Source: Amorphophallus konjac (Eukaryota > Streptophyta > Magnoliopsida > Alismatales > Araceae). Taken from it: a stretch of DNA of 64,000 bases. Each line of letters begins with the position of its first letter. Position 1 is the stretch's first letter. The notes under the pieces were generated by a model, which saw nothing but the letters and a program-made list of their open reading frames with translations, was not told the origin of the DNA and did not search any database. Position numbers and translations under genes: made by a program. The stretch lies in assembly GCA_022559845.1 (NCBI GenBank), contig CM040118.1, forward strand, positions 158,120,331-158,184,330, written 5' to 3'. Positions 1 through 11,770 of this stretch are shown piece by piece.

Positions 1-588
1 AGCCCGGAAACTTCTGTGGCGTGGAGGATCCGCAACCACCTCTTCTTCCTTCTTTGGGGGCAGGCCCCTTTCTCTTCTCACTTCCGCCTCGTCGTTCACA
101 AGACGATGGCAGATGGGTGTTAGCTGGTGGGCAGGTCGGGTCCGCTTGGGAACCCACACCTGTTTAAACTTCCTTGGCCTGGGTGCCGGGCTTTCCTGGC
201 CATAGTGGCCGGCTTCTTCTATTTCTGCCCTCCTTCCGGCGAGGGCCTGATCGGCATTGTGGATAGGAATGTTGGGGATGACTCGGTCCGGGGTCACCCG
301 TGCAGTGCGTCCGTTGAGGAAGACGCGCATACCTCCAACTAGCATAGATTTCCCGGACTGAGACAGAGTTCCGGTGATTATAGCAGCATTCTTGCGGGCC
401 AGGCGATGCTGGCGTCCTCCAGGGTGTTTGTTGATGACATTAGGGTGGGTCCCACGTATGACGTGGTGCACCATACAGTTAGCGGCCGTGGCCGGTCTTT
501 CAGACAAGTCTTTGCAGCAGGGAACCTTCAGAGGCTCTATTTTCTCTACATCTTCCTTGACAGGTTCTGGGGCTTCGACCTCCAGCAT
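1..588 (-). CDS. Unidentified partial ORF of the outer element, running off the left edge
   Basis: The minus strand is open from about 687 down to base 1; the first ATG in that frame is at 588-586. About 196 codons from that ATG, and 229 from the last stop, are open and the frame continues past the window edge. The product is basic and proline-rich towards the end, with the segments HHVIRGTHPNVINKHPGG, MRVFLNGRTARVTPDRVIP and RKFKQVWVPKRTRPAHQL. I recognise no domain and see no zinc knuckle or protease motif. A PBS-like sequence lies about 150 bp upstream (832-850), so by position this could be the gag region of a TAT-like Ty3/gypsy element, but that is inference. It could also be a fragment of another repeat gene. 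No in-frame stop is seen, in contrast to every other frame in the window. Confidence 0.4.
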   Translation of the reverse strand, partial: MLEVEAPEPVKEDVEKIEPLKVPCCKDLSERPATAANCMVHHVIRGTHPNVINKHPGGRQHRLARKNAAIITGTLSQSGKSMLVGGMRVFLNGRTARVTPDRVIPNIPIHNADQALAGRRAEIEEAGHYGQESPAPRPRKFKQVWVPKRTRPAHQLTPICHRLVNDEAEVRRERGLPPKKEEEVVADPPRHRSFRA

Positions 589-688
589 ATCTACAAAGGC
601 TAACCCCAAAAAGTTGGAGAAAGCCCACAGCGGTAGGGAAGCTACCGAATTCCATGGGTACCGCCAGGTACCCTTGCGCGTGTCCAGC

Positions 689-1173
689 GACTATCGAAAG
701 ATCGAAGTCAACGCCAGTTATCCCATTGATCGTCATTGATCCGCCTGCACAGACAAACAAGGCAATAATCAGTATCCTTTAAGAGGGCTTTGAAGCCCGA
801 ATATCCCGGCAAAGAGATGAAAGGTGACACTGGTCCCACCGGGCGTGCCAGACTTGTTCGCGACCTTTTTTCTTTCTTTCGCGGGTCGATCGACCAACTG
901 ACTAATTGGTAGTCAAATGATCGATTGACGACGCAGGCGTGCCAGTCACATGAGTGACGAATTTGTGATGCGCTCATTCTAACCCATGTCGGGCAAATGT
1001 GAGGTTCGGTCGGGACCAGCAGTCCGCCATACCATAAAGGCTATGGCATTAATTACATCCCCCACGAGGAGTGAACACCTTTGATTAATTACCGAGATAG
1101 CGGGCTGTCGAAGCCGAACTAAAAAGAGCTACATGATGATCATGACGAAGACATGCAGGATGCATATATTTAT
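689..1173. other. Outer-element sequence left of E1, no gene seen
   Basis: Apart from the candidate primer-binding site, this stretch holds no credible coding frame. It ends in the pentamer TTTAT (1169-1173), which is repeated at 11008-11012 on the far side of E1, so it was contiguous with 11013 onward before E1 inserted. Confidence 0.5.
832..850 (-). other. Candidate primer-binding site or leader of the outer element
   Basis: The minus strand reads TGGCACGCCCGGTGGGACC. It begins with TGG, as a primer-binding site pairing with a tRNA CCA end must, and lies upstream of the open frame at 1-588. My recollection is that similar strings occur next to the 5' LTR in TAT-type elements; no LTR end CA immediately precedes it, so the assignment is weak. 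Confidence 0.3.
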
Positions 1174-3393
1174 TGATGCGGGACGGACACGGGAGACGAC
1201 ACTATTAGGTGCCACCCTCGGACTCTAGATGAAGACGCGACCAGCAGCACACACCAGGGAGACACTAAGCCCGACACTACGAGCTCCTAGGGGCAAAACG
1301 TCGCTAACAGAAGTGGAAGCTCACTCGTCGTCCCAAGCGAGGGAAAGCGCGGACCGTGCGCGGTTAAGAAACCGGCGGAGGTCAAGGGTAGTCCGACTCA
1401 ACTTCCGGACTCGGATCGAGTCGCGGGACGGGTCACTCTCACTCTCACAGCGGTGACATGGACACACGGGCTAGTACCTACACTCTCGGCAGCGGCCTAA
1501 GACCGTATACTAGCTAAGCAATGTAACGCCAAGGAGTTAAGACCTTTACCTCCACGCACCCGGCGTGGCGAAGACACCCCGGCTGACTTACGGACCCCCG
1601 GTTAACATAATTCACAGCGGTACAAAGAGATTCGACCCACTAAACGCAGGGAGGTAAAAGATCACATGTGGGCCCCGGGGATCATGCAAATCAGGTTGAC
1701 AGGCAGCATCTTGATGTCGACTCGACGCGCCGAACTCCGCATTTTTGTGCTTTCCGAACGGCGGGTTCTGCGGGCCCATGGGGCCCACGGGTGGCACTGA
1801 CCTCCGGATCTGCAGGAGTGGGTCCCACTGTGGTGGGGACCCCTGGTGGCACGCCTCCACGGAAGGCGGTCGGCCGGGAACACCGATCGGTGGCCGAACA
1901 ACTCCGATCTCCAAGCTTTTGGAATGCTACCCACGGATTTTTGGTTGCTGTTTTCAGGCGCGCGCTCCGGCGAAAACAGCCGCTGCGATCAGCCCCGTCG
2001 CCGGAATGCGACGAAACTAGCGCCGTTGGAAAGAGGACTTAAAATACTCCAATCTAGAGCCAATGGATTCTTCTGAACCTGTGTGGACCTGGGCCTTAGC
2101 TATTTCTCAATTCTCTGCTCCATAGCTCCCGAAATCTCAGATCAACATATCAGTTCACTGTAAACAGCCGTTGACCACCTACTTATAGTGGGATTTAGAC
2201 TTCGAGCCCTTCTTCAAAGTTGTAGGGAATCAAACCACGAAATTGGGAAAAATTTTGGAATTGGATTTGGAGGGGGTGGTGATTTGATATGATTTTTGGA
2301 GTGACTAGGGGTCGGATCTGGGAACTGGTGGATAAAACTGTAGATGGGTCTGAGAACGATTTTTAGAAAATATGAGATGGACGAACTAGAAATTTATAAA
2401 AATTTTGGATGAAGGGATGGGTGGAAGGAACATCCAGTAAAATTGGGCGAACCAACAAAAATTAAAAAGTGGATCTAAGACCTAAAACTCAGGGCGGAGA
2501 TGAACATGGACAGACTGCTGGCAGAACTCGGGAACACCTAGTAAAATTACCAGGCCGATCTGATCTCGTGGCTGAGACACAAAATTCGTGGGAGTTGCTG
2601 TGGTACTGCGCGGGCAGAACTCCGATGAAGACGATGGCGGTGCGGTGGTGGCTCGTGGCGGCGGCGGCGATCGTCGGAGCTGATAAATGAGGTTTCACAC
2701 CTCAGAATGGAAGCCTTCACAGCATCCAAGGGGGAGAGGGAGGGGAGAGGAGGGGGGCGCACCAGCCCTTTACTCTTGAATTTGTGTGAATCAAATGGCA
2801 TTAATTCAAGTAAAATGGAAAATACAAGTTTAAATAGCTTACATCTCACATCCATCCACAACCATTGGATCTAAGGGATGGGAATGGAGGGTTGGGATGG
2901 AGTGTGACACATCACACAAAAATTAATAAAAAACTAAAGGGAGAAGGGCTGCCCTTGGACTAGGTGTAGAAGGTTGAATGGTAGGTGGGGGTAGGTGGCC
3001 TCCCATGTGGACTTTTCAAGTCCATTGTCCCCCATGTGTCCAATTACTATTCAAACTTCTAGATGCCTCCATGTGGCAAGTTGACTGACCCCACGTGGGA
3101 CCCTAGGCTGAGGTGGCCCAATGGGGTGGGGCCTGGGGGGCCCGTGGGGCCCACGGGGTGCGAATTGCACATAAGCCTCTATTACAATCAAAATGGCAAA
3201 CCGAATGCAACGAAATAAACATGAATTAAACATACATAAAGTCTAACTAAATATAGTAAATGGGGAGGCTCAAGGCGGAGTCTCCAGGCTGTCTCCGAGC
3301 CAGATGGACGCTGAGGTGGCTCGTGTCGTGCTCCGCGTGCGGTACCGGTGGCTCGGCGTGTCATGCCGATCAACTGCTCGGGTGTCCGCACCA
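1174..3393 (-). repeat. E1 3' LTR (2.2 kb)
   Basis: Matches 8789-11007 almost base for base over its whole length. A TATA-like stretch on the minus strand (CTATTTAAACTT) lies near 2827-2838. The E1 pol frame ends inside this LTR at 3270. The polypurine tract lies just outside it on the high-coordinate side (minus-strand GGGAGAAT, 3394-3401). Confidence 0.95.
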
Positions 3394-6300
3394 ATTCTCC
3401 CTGGGTGGGAGAAACTCGACCCTGTCGAGTAAGGGTCTGCATCGCTCCTGTATCGCTCCAAAAGGTCTGGATCGATCAGCTGCAACTCGCCGTGTGTGAT
3501 CCATGTGTCCTCAGTAGCGGGCCGTCCTCTCCATCGCACTAGGTAGCGCGGGTAAGATCCACTCCTGGTAACTGTCACTTGCTCGTCCAGTATACGATCT
3601 ATATGCTCACGCTGCCGTGAAAAAAGGGCTGGAGGTGGAAGTGGACACTCAGGTGTGGAATCACTCTCAAGGGGAGGAGATGGCTCAAAAGGCTCACTAG
3701 GGATCACCGCTGGGTCCCTATATGCAACAAGATCCGATACATTGAAGGTAGAGCTTATACCATATTCCTCGGGCAAGTCCACAACATACGCATTGGATCC
3801 AACGCGTTTCAACACTCTAAAGGGACCGGCTCCGCGAGCTTGCAACTTCTTAACGGTTCCAGAGGGAAACCGTTCAGGTCTTACCCTGATCATGACGTAC
3901 TCGCCCTCATGGAACTCTCGGTGGTGTCAGTGGGCATCGGCTAACTCCTTGTACCGTGCATTGCTGGCCTCAATGTGACGACGGATGTCATCATGCAAAC
4001 TCCTAACATGCCTAGCAAACGACTCAGCCGACTCCGACACTCTAGCATGGATAGGCATGGGGACAAGGTCAATGGATTTCCTAGGCCTACGACCTGTGAC
4101 AATCTCAAATGGACTCATGCCGGTAGACCTATTCACCGAATCATTATATGCAAACTCAGCCATGGGTAGAATGAGATCCCAATCCCCAATGCGGTCCTTA
4201 ACTAGACACCTCAAAAGATCTCCCGGACTCCTATTGACCACCTCGGTCTGACCATCTGTCTGGGGGTGATATGTAGTGGAAAACTTGAGATGCGTACCCA
4301 TCATATGCCATAGTGTCTTCCAAAAATAGGAAGTGAACCTAACATCACGGTCTGACACTATAGTGCGAGGCAACCCGAACTTGCACACCACATGAGTGAG
4401 GAATAGGCGGGCTACCCTAGAAGCATCCGAAGTCTTCGAGCAAGGGATAAAGAGGGCCATCTTCGAGAAACGGTCAACCACCACATAGACCGAATCATGC
4501 TTCCTGGAGGTACGTGGCAATCCTAAAACAAAATCCATGCTAACATCCTGCCACGGGGCATCAGGCACGGGAAGAGGTGTATAAAGGCCCGAGCTTTGCT
4601 TCTTCATCTTGGCCGTAGCACATGTACGACACTGAGCCACGATGTTAGCAACATCGCGCTTCAAGCTCGGCCAATAAAATCGATGCTCCACTGCCTCAAT
4701 AGTCTTGTTCCGAACAAAGTGGCTGGCTAGACCTCCCGCATGTAGTTCCCACATTAAGAAATCTCGAACTGAAGTTTGGGGAACACATAGCCTACTACCT
4801 CGAAAGAGGTAACCCTCCTGAAGCATATAGTCCTCATGATCTCTCGAGGGTCCGGCCTGGAGAGTGGCAAAAATCTGACCGAAGTCAGACAATCAACATA
4901 GGCCTCCTTCATCTTTTCCAACCCTATGACCTCGGCACTCATGGTGGTAAGCAAACATGCTCGCCGACTCAAGGCATCAGCCACCCTGTTCTCCACTCCA
5001 GCCTTATGTTTGAGCACAAAGGTGAACTGCTGGAGATACTCGACCCAATGACTGTGACGCGAGTTAAGCTTCTTTTGGGAATGGAGGTACCTCAATGCCT
5101 CGTGATCGGAGTATAAGACAAACTCCTGATGTAATAGTTAATGCCTCCAATGCCTAAGAGCCTGGACAACTGCGTAGAATTCTTTATCATATATGGAATA
5201 TCGCAGTTTCGCGTCATTCAGCTTCTCGCTGAAATATGCGATCGGGTGGGACTCCTGACTCAAGACTCCTCCAATTCCCACGCCCGATGCATCACAACAG
5301 ACCTCAAACACCTTCGAGAAATCAGGCAGTCGAAGGATAGGTGTCTAGGTCATGCGCTCCTTGATGTCCTTGAAGGCGGCAGATGCGGCCTTCGTCCATA
5401 CAAAGGTGCCCTTCCGGATACAATCCGTGATTGGGGCAGTGACGAAGCTAAATCCGTGGATGAAGCGACGATAGAACGTCGCAAGGCCATGAAAGCTGCG
5501 GACATCATGAATCGTACGGGGTTCCGGCCACTCAACAATGGCCCGGACCTTCTCCGGATCGGCGGAGACCCCAGTACTAGACACAATGAAACCCAAGAAG
5601 GTAAGCTGAGGTGTCATGAAGGCACACTTCTGTGGGTTCGCAAACAACTGCTCTCACCGAAGAAGTAGACAGACCTGCCGAAGGTGGTCTAAGTGGTCCC
5701 CTGTGGTGCGGCTATAGATAAGGATATCATCAAAATACACCACCACAAAGACTCCAATGAAAGGTCGGAGGACCTGAGTCATGAGCCGCATGAAAGTGCT
5801 AGGGGCATTGGTCAACCCAAAAGGCATGACCAACCACTCATATAGACCGTCCTTGGTCTTAAATGCGGTCTTCCACTCATCACCTGGCCTAATTCTCACC
5901 TGATGGTAGCCACTCTTAAGATCGATCTTCAAAAAGATAGTGGCACCTGCCATCATGTCTAGCATATCTTCAAGGCGGGGAATAGGGAACCTGTACTTCA
6001 CGGTGATTTTGTTGATGGCATGACTATCAATGCACATTCTCCACGTGCCATCCTTCTTCGGGGCGAGTAATGCGGGTACAGCACATGGACTCATACTGTC
6101 CCGGACAGATCCTTTGTGCACAAGCTCATCGACCTGCCGTTTAAGCTCGGCATGCTCCGTGGGGCTCATTCGATAATGAGGGAGGTTGGGCAAAGAAGAG
6201 CCCGGAACAAGGTCGATGGCATGCTGAATATCCCGCATGGGTGGGAGTCCCTCGGGAAGCTCATCGGGAAAAATATCAGCAAACTCCTGCAAAATAGGAA

Positions 6301-8467
6301 CAACCTCGGGTGGGAGCTCACCCTCGGAGTCCCGCTCAACCTCTCGAACCGTAATGGCAAACATCGGACAGCCCTGACTAAGCTCCTGCTCCATCTCCCG
6401 GGAGCTAATCATCATCAATCTCCTCGTCGAGGGCTCTCCTGGGCCAGAGGTAACGGTCATAGCCCGAGCTGGGGATGGGGTACTAGGCCCGGGAACGGAA
6501 GGCTCCGGAGCACTAGGGCCAGTACGACCCCTGCCTGATGGGCTCTTGGGCCGATGGGGTTCGAGAGTAATCCGTTGGCCCTCATGGTCGAAGGTACAGG
6601 CGTTCGACCGGCCATGGAGTGTGGCATCCCGATCAAATAACCATGGCCTACCCAGAATAATGTTGCCCACCTCCATGGGTAGAACATCACACCAAACCTC
6701 ATCACGGTAGGCATAGAACTGCAGTGGGACCAAGCACCGCAGCCTGATCGGAATGGAAGTGGAATCCACCCATGATACACGATAGGGGCTAGGGTGATCC
6801 ACGGGTGTAAGACCAAGACGGGAGACAGCACCCGTGGAGATTGCATTGATGCAACTCCCGCTATCGATGATTACCTTGCACACATGTTTACCCAGCCTAC
6901 AGAAGGTATGAAAAATAGTGGTCCGACGCCAGTCATCACTGGCCTGTGGCTGGGTGAGAATACACCTGACGACCCCCACATGGGTATCATCGGGATACGG
7001 GGCCTCCTGATCGTCACCTTCGATCTCATAGTATTCATCAGCTAGCTCCTGATCGGCCACATAGGTGACTAACTCGAGGCCCGCGGGGGTGGTATCCTCG
7101 GCCTGTGTGTCCCCAATGATGAGAGATGGACGGGTGGGACACTGGTTGGCAAAATGGCCAAACCCATTGCAGTGATAGCACTGCTGCCGTGATCCACTGG
7201 GCTCCCCAATCATGGGTCCTTTCGCCTTATCCTCCCGACGGATAGGAGGTGTAGGTAGCAAAGGACGTGCAGGTGGTGCGGGTGCCGGTGGACGGGCTGT
7301 GGGTGGGGCCGTAAGATGCTGGGGGCGAGGAAGGTCCCTCGGGGGTGGAGGACGAGGCCTAGGAGCAAATGGCTCGGGATGAGCGGGCTCCTGAGGTCGA
7401 GCCATGGGGGCCCTTGGATACGTGCCAGATGAGCCACGGGGCTCGACACTGCAAAGGGGGAAAGAGCTCAACCGATGGGGTGACTCGAACTCGGCCTCGA
7501 ACTACTCCAATTCGAGAGCGATCTGATATGCCTGCTCCAAAGTGGTTGCATTGCGGCGAAAGAGTTCATATTGGTAATTGGGCCGCAAACCTCTTCGAAA
7601 GCGGGATATAGTCATGGTGCTCTCCTCCGTGACCCCGCACCGCAAGTAATACTCATCGAACTCGGCGGTGTACTCGGTCACGGATCGATTCCCTTGGGAA
7701 ATGCTTTGCCACTTGTCTATGAGACGTTGGCGATATGAGGCAGGAAGGTATTTCTCCCTCAATTTGGACTTCATGTCATCCCAAGTACCGATTTGGGGTT
7801 GACGTCGCTGGTTGAGCAGGCTCTCCACATTGGTCCAATAAGTTTGGGCCTGCCCTTGCAGCTTCATCTTTGCGTATCAGACTCTTCGGTGGTCCGTCAT
7901 CTCAAACCACTCGAAGTACCGGTCCATGCCGGCCTCCCAATCTAGATACACCCTCGGGTCCAAGGACCCGCTAAAAGTGGGAGGGTCCACACGCACGCCC
8001 CTAAGAATGCGGTCGTCATCCTCATCATCACGATTCCGTCGTTGATTACGACGACCGTTACCCCCTTGATCATTGTCAGATGCATAATCATCCACTACTT
8101 GCACCTGTGGCCTCCCAACATCTACCGCCTGAGCCCTTGGTGCAGCAGGTTGCTGCACCGGCTCTTGTTGGCCGTTTGTCGGCGCGGGTTGCGCCGCTAC
8201 TGGGCCCCACTCTAGGACAGCGATCCTCCCTACAAGGCCTTAGATGGACTGATCCGAACTCTCGGCCCGATCCTCGAGGGCTTTCATCCACCCTTCTAGA
8301 CGCGTTCCTATGCCATCCATACGCGTACTAAGACCATCCATACGCGTGTCAAGACGATCCATGATAGCTCGGAACATCTCGACCGTCGAGGACTCATCGG
8401 AGCTACGGGCCCGGGAATCCGCCATAGGTGGTGGTGGCGAGTATTGGGTACCTCGACGGGTGGGCAT
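3270..8467 (-). pseudogene. E1 gag-pol polyprotein, broken
   Basis: One long minus-strand frame encoding the structural and replicative polyprotein of a chromovirus. In order: gag from Met at 8467 (MPTRRGTQYS, aligned with the starts of E2 and E3) with a short repeated RMDG segment; zinc knuckle CYHCNGFGHFANQC near 7180; retropepsin with intact DSG near 6865; RT with FDDILIY near 5734; RNase H; integrase zinc finger beginning HAGGLASHF near 4742, then the catalytic core; chromodomain with YLVRWRGRP near 3550. Stops lie at 8240, 7877, 7502, 5654, 5345, 5138 and 3927, and a one-base frameshift lies near 4890. Compared with E2 and E3 several stops fit CGA to TGA or CAG to TAG changes. The final 124 bp lie in the 3' LTR. 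Confidence 0.93.
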
Positions 8468-8545
8468 GCAACTGACACACGACCTAGTAGACACCGACTA
8501 ATGCAAACACTCACTAAATGATGCACTTAGACTTAAGCCAATATC

Positions 8546-8655
8546 CGGTACGTGGCGGAGTTAATCGATCCGAAGATCACTCCCGCAAGTGTGCGACCTC
8601 CCGATAGGCGTAGCCTAACGCTCGGACAACACCTTTTAAGATACCGAATTATCGG
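8546..8655 (-). promoter_or_regulatory. Conserved leader block of E1
   Basis: This part of the 5' untranslated leader, about 120-230 nt downstream of the primer-binding site, matches E5 (50665-50770) over about 105 nt with only scattered differences, and matches the outer sequence at 11043-11155 more weakly. It contains the perfect hairpin TAGGC-TAC-GCCTA. Conservation of untranslated leader between an autonomous and a non-autonomous element suggests a packaging or dimerisation signal; this is inference. Confidence 0.6.
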
Positions 8656-8773
8656 GATGCAATGCAATTTTAAAACACTCTTTTTTTTTGTTTTGAAAAT
8701 AATGATGATCCTAGACTTGACTTAGGCCATGATGCATGCAAGACTTATGCAACGACTACCCTAGACTCAACTC

Positions 8774-8785
8774 GCTCTGATACCA
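8774..8785 (-). other. E1 primer-binding site (initiator tRNA-Met)
   Basis: The minus strand reads TGGTATCAGAGC, the usual complement of the 3' end of plant initiator tRNA-Met. It starts three bases inside the 5' LTR end at 8789. Confidence 0.95.
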
Positions 8786-8788
8786 AAC

Positions 8789-11007
8789 TGATGCGGGACG
8801 GACACGGGAGACGACACTATTAGGTGCCACCCTCGGACTCTAGATGAAGACGCGACCAGCAGCACACACCAGGGAGATACTAAGCCCGACACTACGAGCT
8901 CCTAGGGGCAAAACGTCGCTAACAGAAGTGGAAGCTCACTCATCGTCCCAAGCGAGGGAAAGCGCGGACCGTGCGCGGTTAAGGAACCGGCGGAGGTCAA
9001 GGGTAGTCCGACTCAACTTCCGGACTCGGATCGAGTCGCGGGACGGGTCACTCTCACTCTCACAGCGGTGACATGGACACATGGGCTAGTACCTACACTC
9101 TCGGTAGCGGCCTAAGACCGTATACTAGCTAAGCAATGTAACGCCAAGGAGTTAAGACCTTTACCTACACGCACCCGGCGTGGCGAAGACACCCCGGCTG
9201 ACTTACGGACCCCCGGTTAACATAATTCACAGCGGTACAAAGAGATTCGACCCACTCCACGCAGGGAGGTAAAAGGTCACATGTGGGCCCCGGGGATCAC
9301 GCAAATCAGGTTGACAGGCAGCATCTTGATGTCGACTCGACGCGCCGAACTCCGCGTTTTTATGCTTTCCGAACGGCGGGTTCTGCGGGCCCGTGGGGCC
9401 CACGGGTGGCGCTGACCTCCGGATCTGCAGGAGTGGGTCCCACTGTGGTGGGGACCCCTGGTGGCACGCCTCCACGGAAGGCGGTCGGCCGGGAACACCG
9501 ATCGGTGGCCGAACAACTCCGATCTCCAAGCTTTTGGAATGCTACCCACGGATTTTTGGTTGCTGTTTTCAGGCGCGCGCTCCGGCGAAAACAGCCGCTG
9601 CGATCAGCCCCGTCGCCGGAATGCGACGAAACTAGCGCCGTTGGAAAGAGGACTCAAAATAATCCAATCTAGGGCCAATGGATTCCTCTGAACCTATGCG
9701 GACCTGGGCCTTAGCTATTTCTCAATTCTCTGCTCCACAGCTCCCGAAATCTCAGATCAGCATATCAGTTCCCTGTAAACGGCCGTTGACCACCTACTTA
9801 CAGTGGGATTTAGACTTCGAGCCCTTCTTCAAAGTTGTAGGGAATCAAACCACAAAATTGGGAAAATTTTTGGAATTGGATTTGGAGGGGGTGGCGATTT
9901 GATATGATTTTTGGAGTGACTAGGGGTCGGATCTGGGAACTGGTGGATAGAACTGTAGATGGGTCTGAGAAAGATTTTTAGAAAATATGAGATGGACGAA
10001 CTAGAAATTTAGAAAAATTGTGGATGAAGGGATGGTGGAAGGAACATCCAGTAAAATTGGGCGAACCAACAAAAATCAAAAAATGGACCTAAGACCTAAA
10101 ACTCAAGGCGGAGATGAACCTGGATAGACTGCTGGCAGAACTCGGGAACACCCAGTAAAATTACCAGGCCGATCTGATCTCGTGGCTGAGACACAAAATT
10201 CGTGGGAGTTGCTGTGGTACTGTGCGGGTAGAACTCCGATGAAGACGATGGCGGTGCGGTGGCGGCTCGTGGCGGTGGCGGCGATCGTCGGAGCTGATAA
10301 ATGAGGCTTCACACCTCAGAATGGAAGCCTTCACAGCATCCAAGGGGGAGAGGGAGGGGAGAGGAGGGGGGCGCACCAGCCCTTTACTCTTGAATTTGTG
10401 TGAATCAAATGGCATTAATTCAAGTAAAATGGAAAATACAAGTTTAAATAGCTTACATCTCACATCCATCCACAACCATTGGATCTAGGGGATGGGAATG
10501 GAGGGTTGGGATGGAGTGTGACACATCACACAAAAATTAATAAAAAACTAAAGGGAGGGGGGCGGCCCTTGGACTAGGTGTAGAAGGTTGAATGGTAGGT
10601 GGGGGTAGGTGGCCTCCCATGTGGACTTTTCAAGTCCATTGTCCCCCATGTGTCCAATTACCATTCAAACTTCTAGATGCCTCCATGTGGCAAGTTGACT
10701 GACCCCACGTGGGACCCTAGGCTGAGGTGGCCCAATGGGGTGGGGCCTGGGGGGCCCGTGGGGCCCACGGGGTCCGAATTGCACATAAGCCCCTATTACA
10801 ATCAAAATGGCAAACCGAATGCAACGAAATAAACACGAATTAAACACACATAAAGTCTAACTAAATATTGTAAATGGGGAGGCTCAAGGCGGAGTCTCCA
10901 GGCTGTCTCCGAGCCAGATGGACGCTGAGGTGGATCGTGTCGTGCTCCGCGTGCGGTACCGATGGCTCGGCGTGTCGTGCCGATCAACTGCTCGGGTGTC
11001 CGCACCA
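8789..11007 (-). repeat. E1 5' LTR (2.2 kb)
   Basis: Pair of 1174-3393. On the minus strand it starts TGGTGCGGAC and ends CCCGCATCA next to the primer-binding site. Segments near its 3' end, including the terminal GTGTCCGT..CCCGCATCA and the stretch around the GCCGGTTTC motif, align with the LTR of E5, so the two families are related. Confidence 0.95.
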
Positions 11008-11042
11008 TTTATCGTGTAGAAGATGCATAGTTCATAGAATTA

Positions 11043-11155
11043 TGGATCCTCGGTACGTGGCGGAGGACGTAGGTCCGAAGACCACCGTCGCGCATAGCGA
11101 AGACTTCTGACCAGACGTAATCCGGCTTTTCTGTCGACACCATTTGATATACCCG
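11043..11155 (-). promoter_or_regulatory. Leader-like block in the outer sequence
   Basis: On the plus strand CGGTACGTGGCGGAG, TCCGAAGA, ACACC and ATACC occur in the same order and almost the same spacing as in the E1 leader (8546-8655): 91 against 88 bases from CGGTACG to ACACC. The match is patchy in the middle and lacks the E1 hairpin. It suggests that the outer element is related to E1 and E5 in its leader. Confidence 0.5.
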
Positions 11156-11464
11156 AGGATCTATGCATGCATGCACACATGACGTTCATGACTATATTAA
11201 GTATGATAATGGAATTATGGAAGCAAATGGTGATCAACCACGTTTATTACTCCCCATCGAGAAGAGGGAAGGCAACACAAGTGTGATAGCGAAAGCAAAG
11301 TGCTAACGGACATGGTAATGAAGATATGATAACAACATAGTTCGGGCTCGCTTGGCCCCTCCCTTATTCAATTTATTACCCATTGTGATTTATTAACGCC
11401 AACCCCGAGGGACGAGATCCACTCGGTGGCAAATGAGCGATTAAAGCAACAAGAGGTTTCAAAA

Positions 11465-11770
11465 CCGGCGCGACCATGTAAGGAAGGTTTATACGGCGCG
11501 ATAAAGCGTAGGCATAGCATCTTAATCTGGCACGGCCATCATGAATGTTAATACGGCACGAAGAAACGTAGGTATAGCGGCTAATATGGCGCGGCCATAT
11601 AGCCGGTTAAGACGGTGTGCAAAAGATTGGGACGCGCCGGTTTAGGGCGCGCCGGAAAGGCGCAAAGGGAAAAAAAATGAATATGAGTCTAACGTTAATC
11701 CGGCGCGGGGGGGGGGGGGGGTACCGCGCCGGATTAGGGCGCGTCGGGTTAAGGCCGCACCGTTTTAGCT
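11465..11770. repeat. Imperfect GC-rich tandem repeats
   Basis: Units of roughly 60 bp share a TTAATAYGGCGCG word, then AAACGTAGGYATAGC and a GGCGCGGCCAT word, and then grade into GGCGCGCC-rich sequence. Copies are diverged, so the unit borders are approximate. Similar words recur at 13378-13480. Confidence 0.5.
11696..11736. repeat. 13-bp inverted repeat around a G15 tract
   Basis: Left arm TAATCCGGCGCGG (11696-11708) and right arm CCGCGCCGGATTA (11724-11736) are perfect reverse complements. The loop consists almost only of G; the uninterrupted G run is 11707-11721. Confidence 0.85.

Larger units (their letters stand above)
1174..11007 (-). mobile_element. E1: complete Ty3/gypsy chromovirus, minus strand
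   Basis: A 9.8-kb element bounded by two nearly identical LTRs (1174-3393 and 8789-11007), each starting TG and ending CA on the plus strand, and flanked by the 5-bp target duplication TTTAT (1169-1173 and 11008-11012). On the minus strand the order is 5' LTR, tRNA-Met primer-binding site, leader, gag, protease, RT, RNase H, integrase, chromodomain, 3' LTR. The pol frame runs about 120 bp into the 3' LTR, a trait known from the CRM clade of chromoviruses; RT motifs also resemble CRM, but I could not test clade membership. The coding region carries seven in-frame stops and a frameshift, so it is inactive. Confidence 0.95.
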
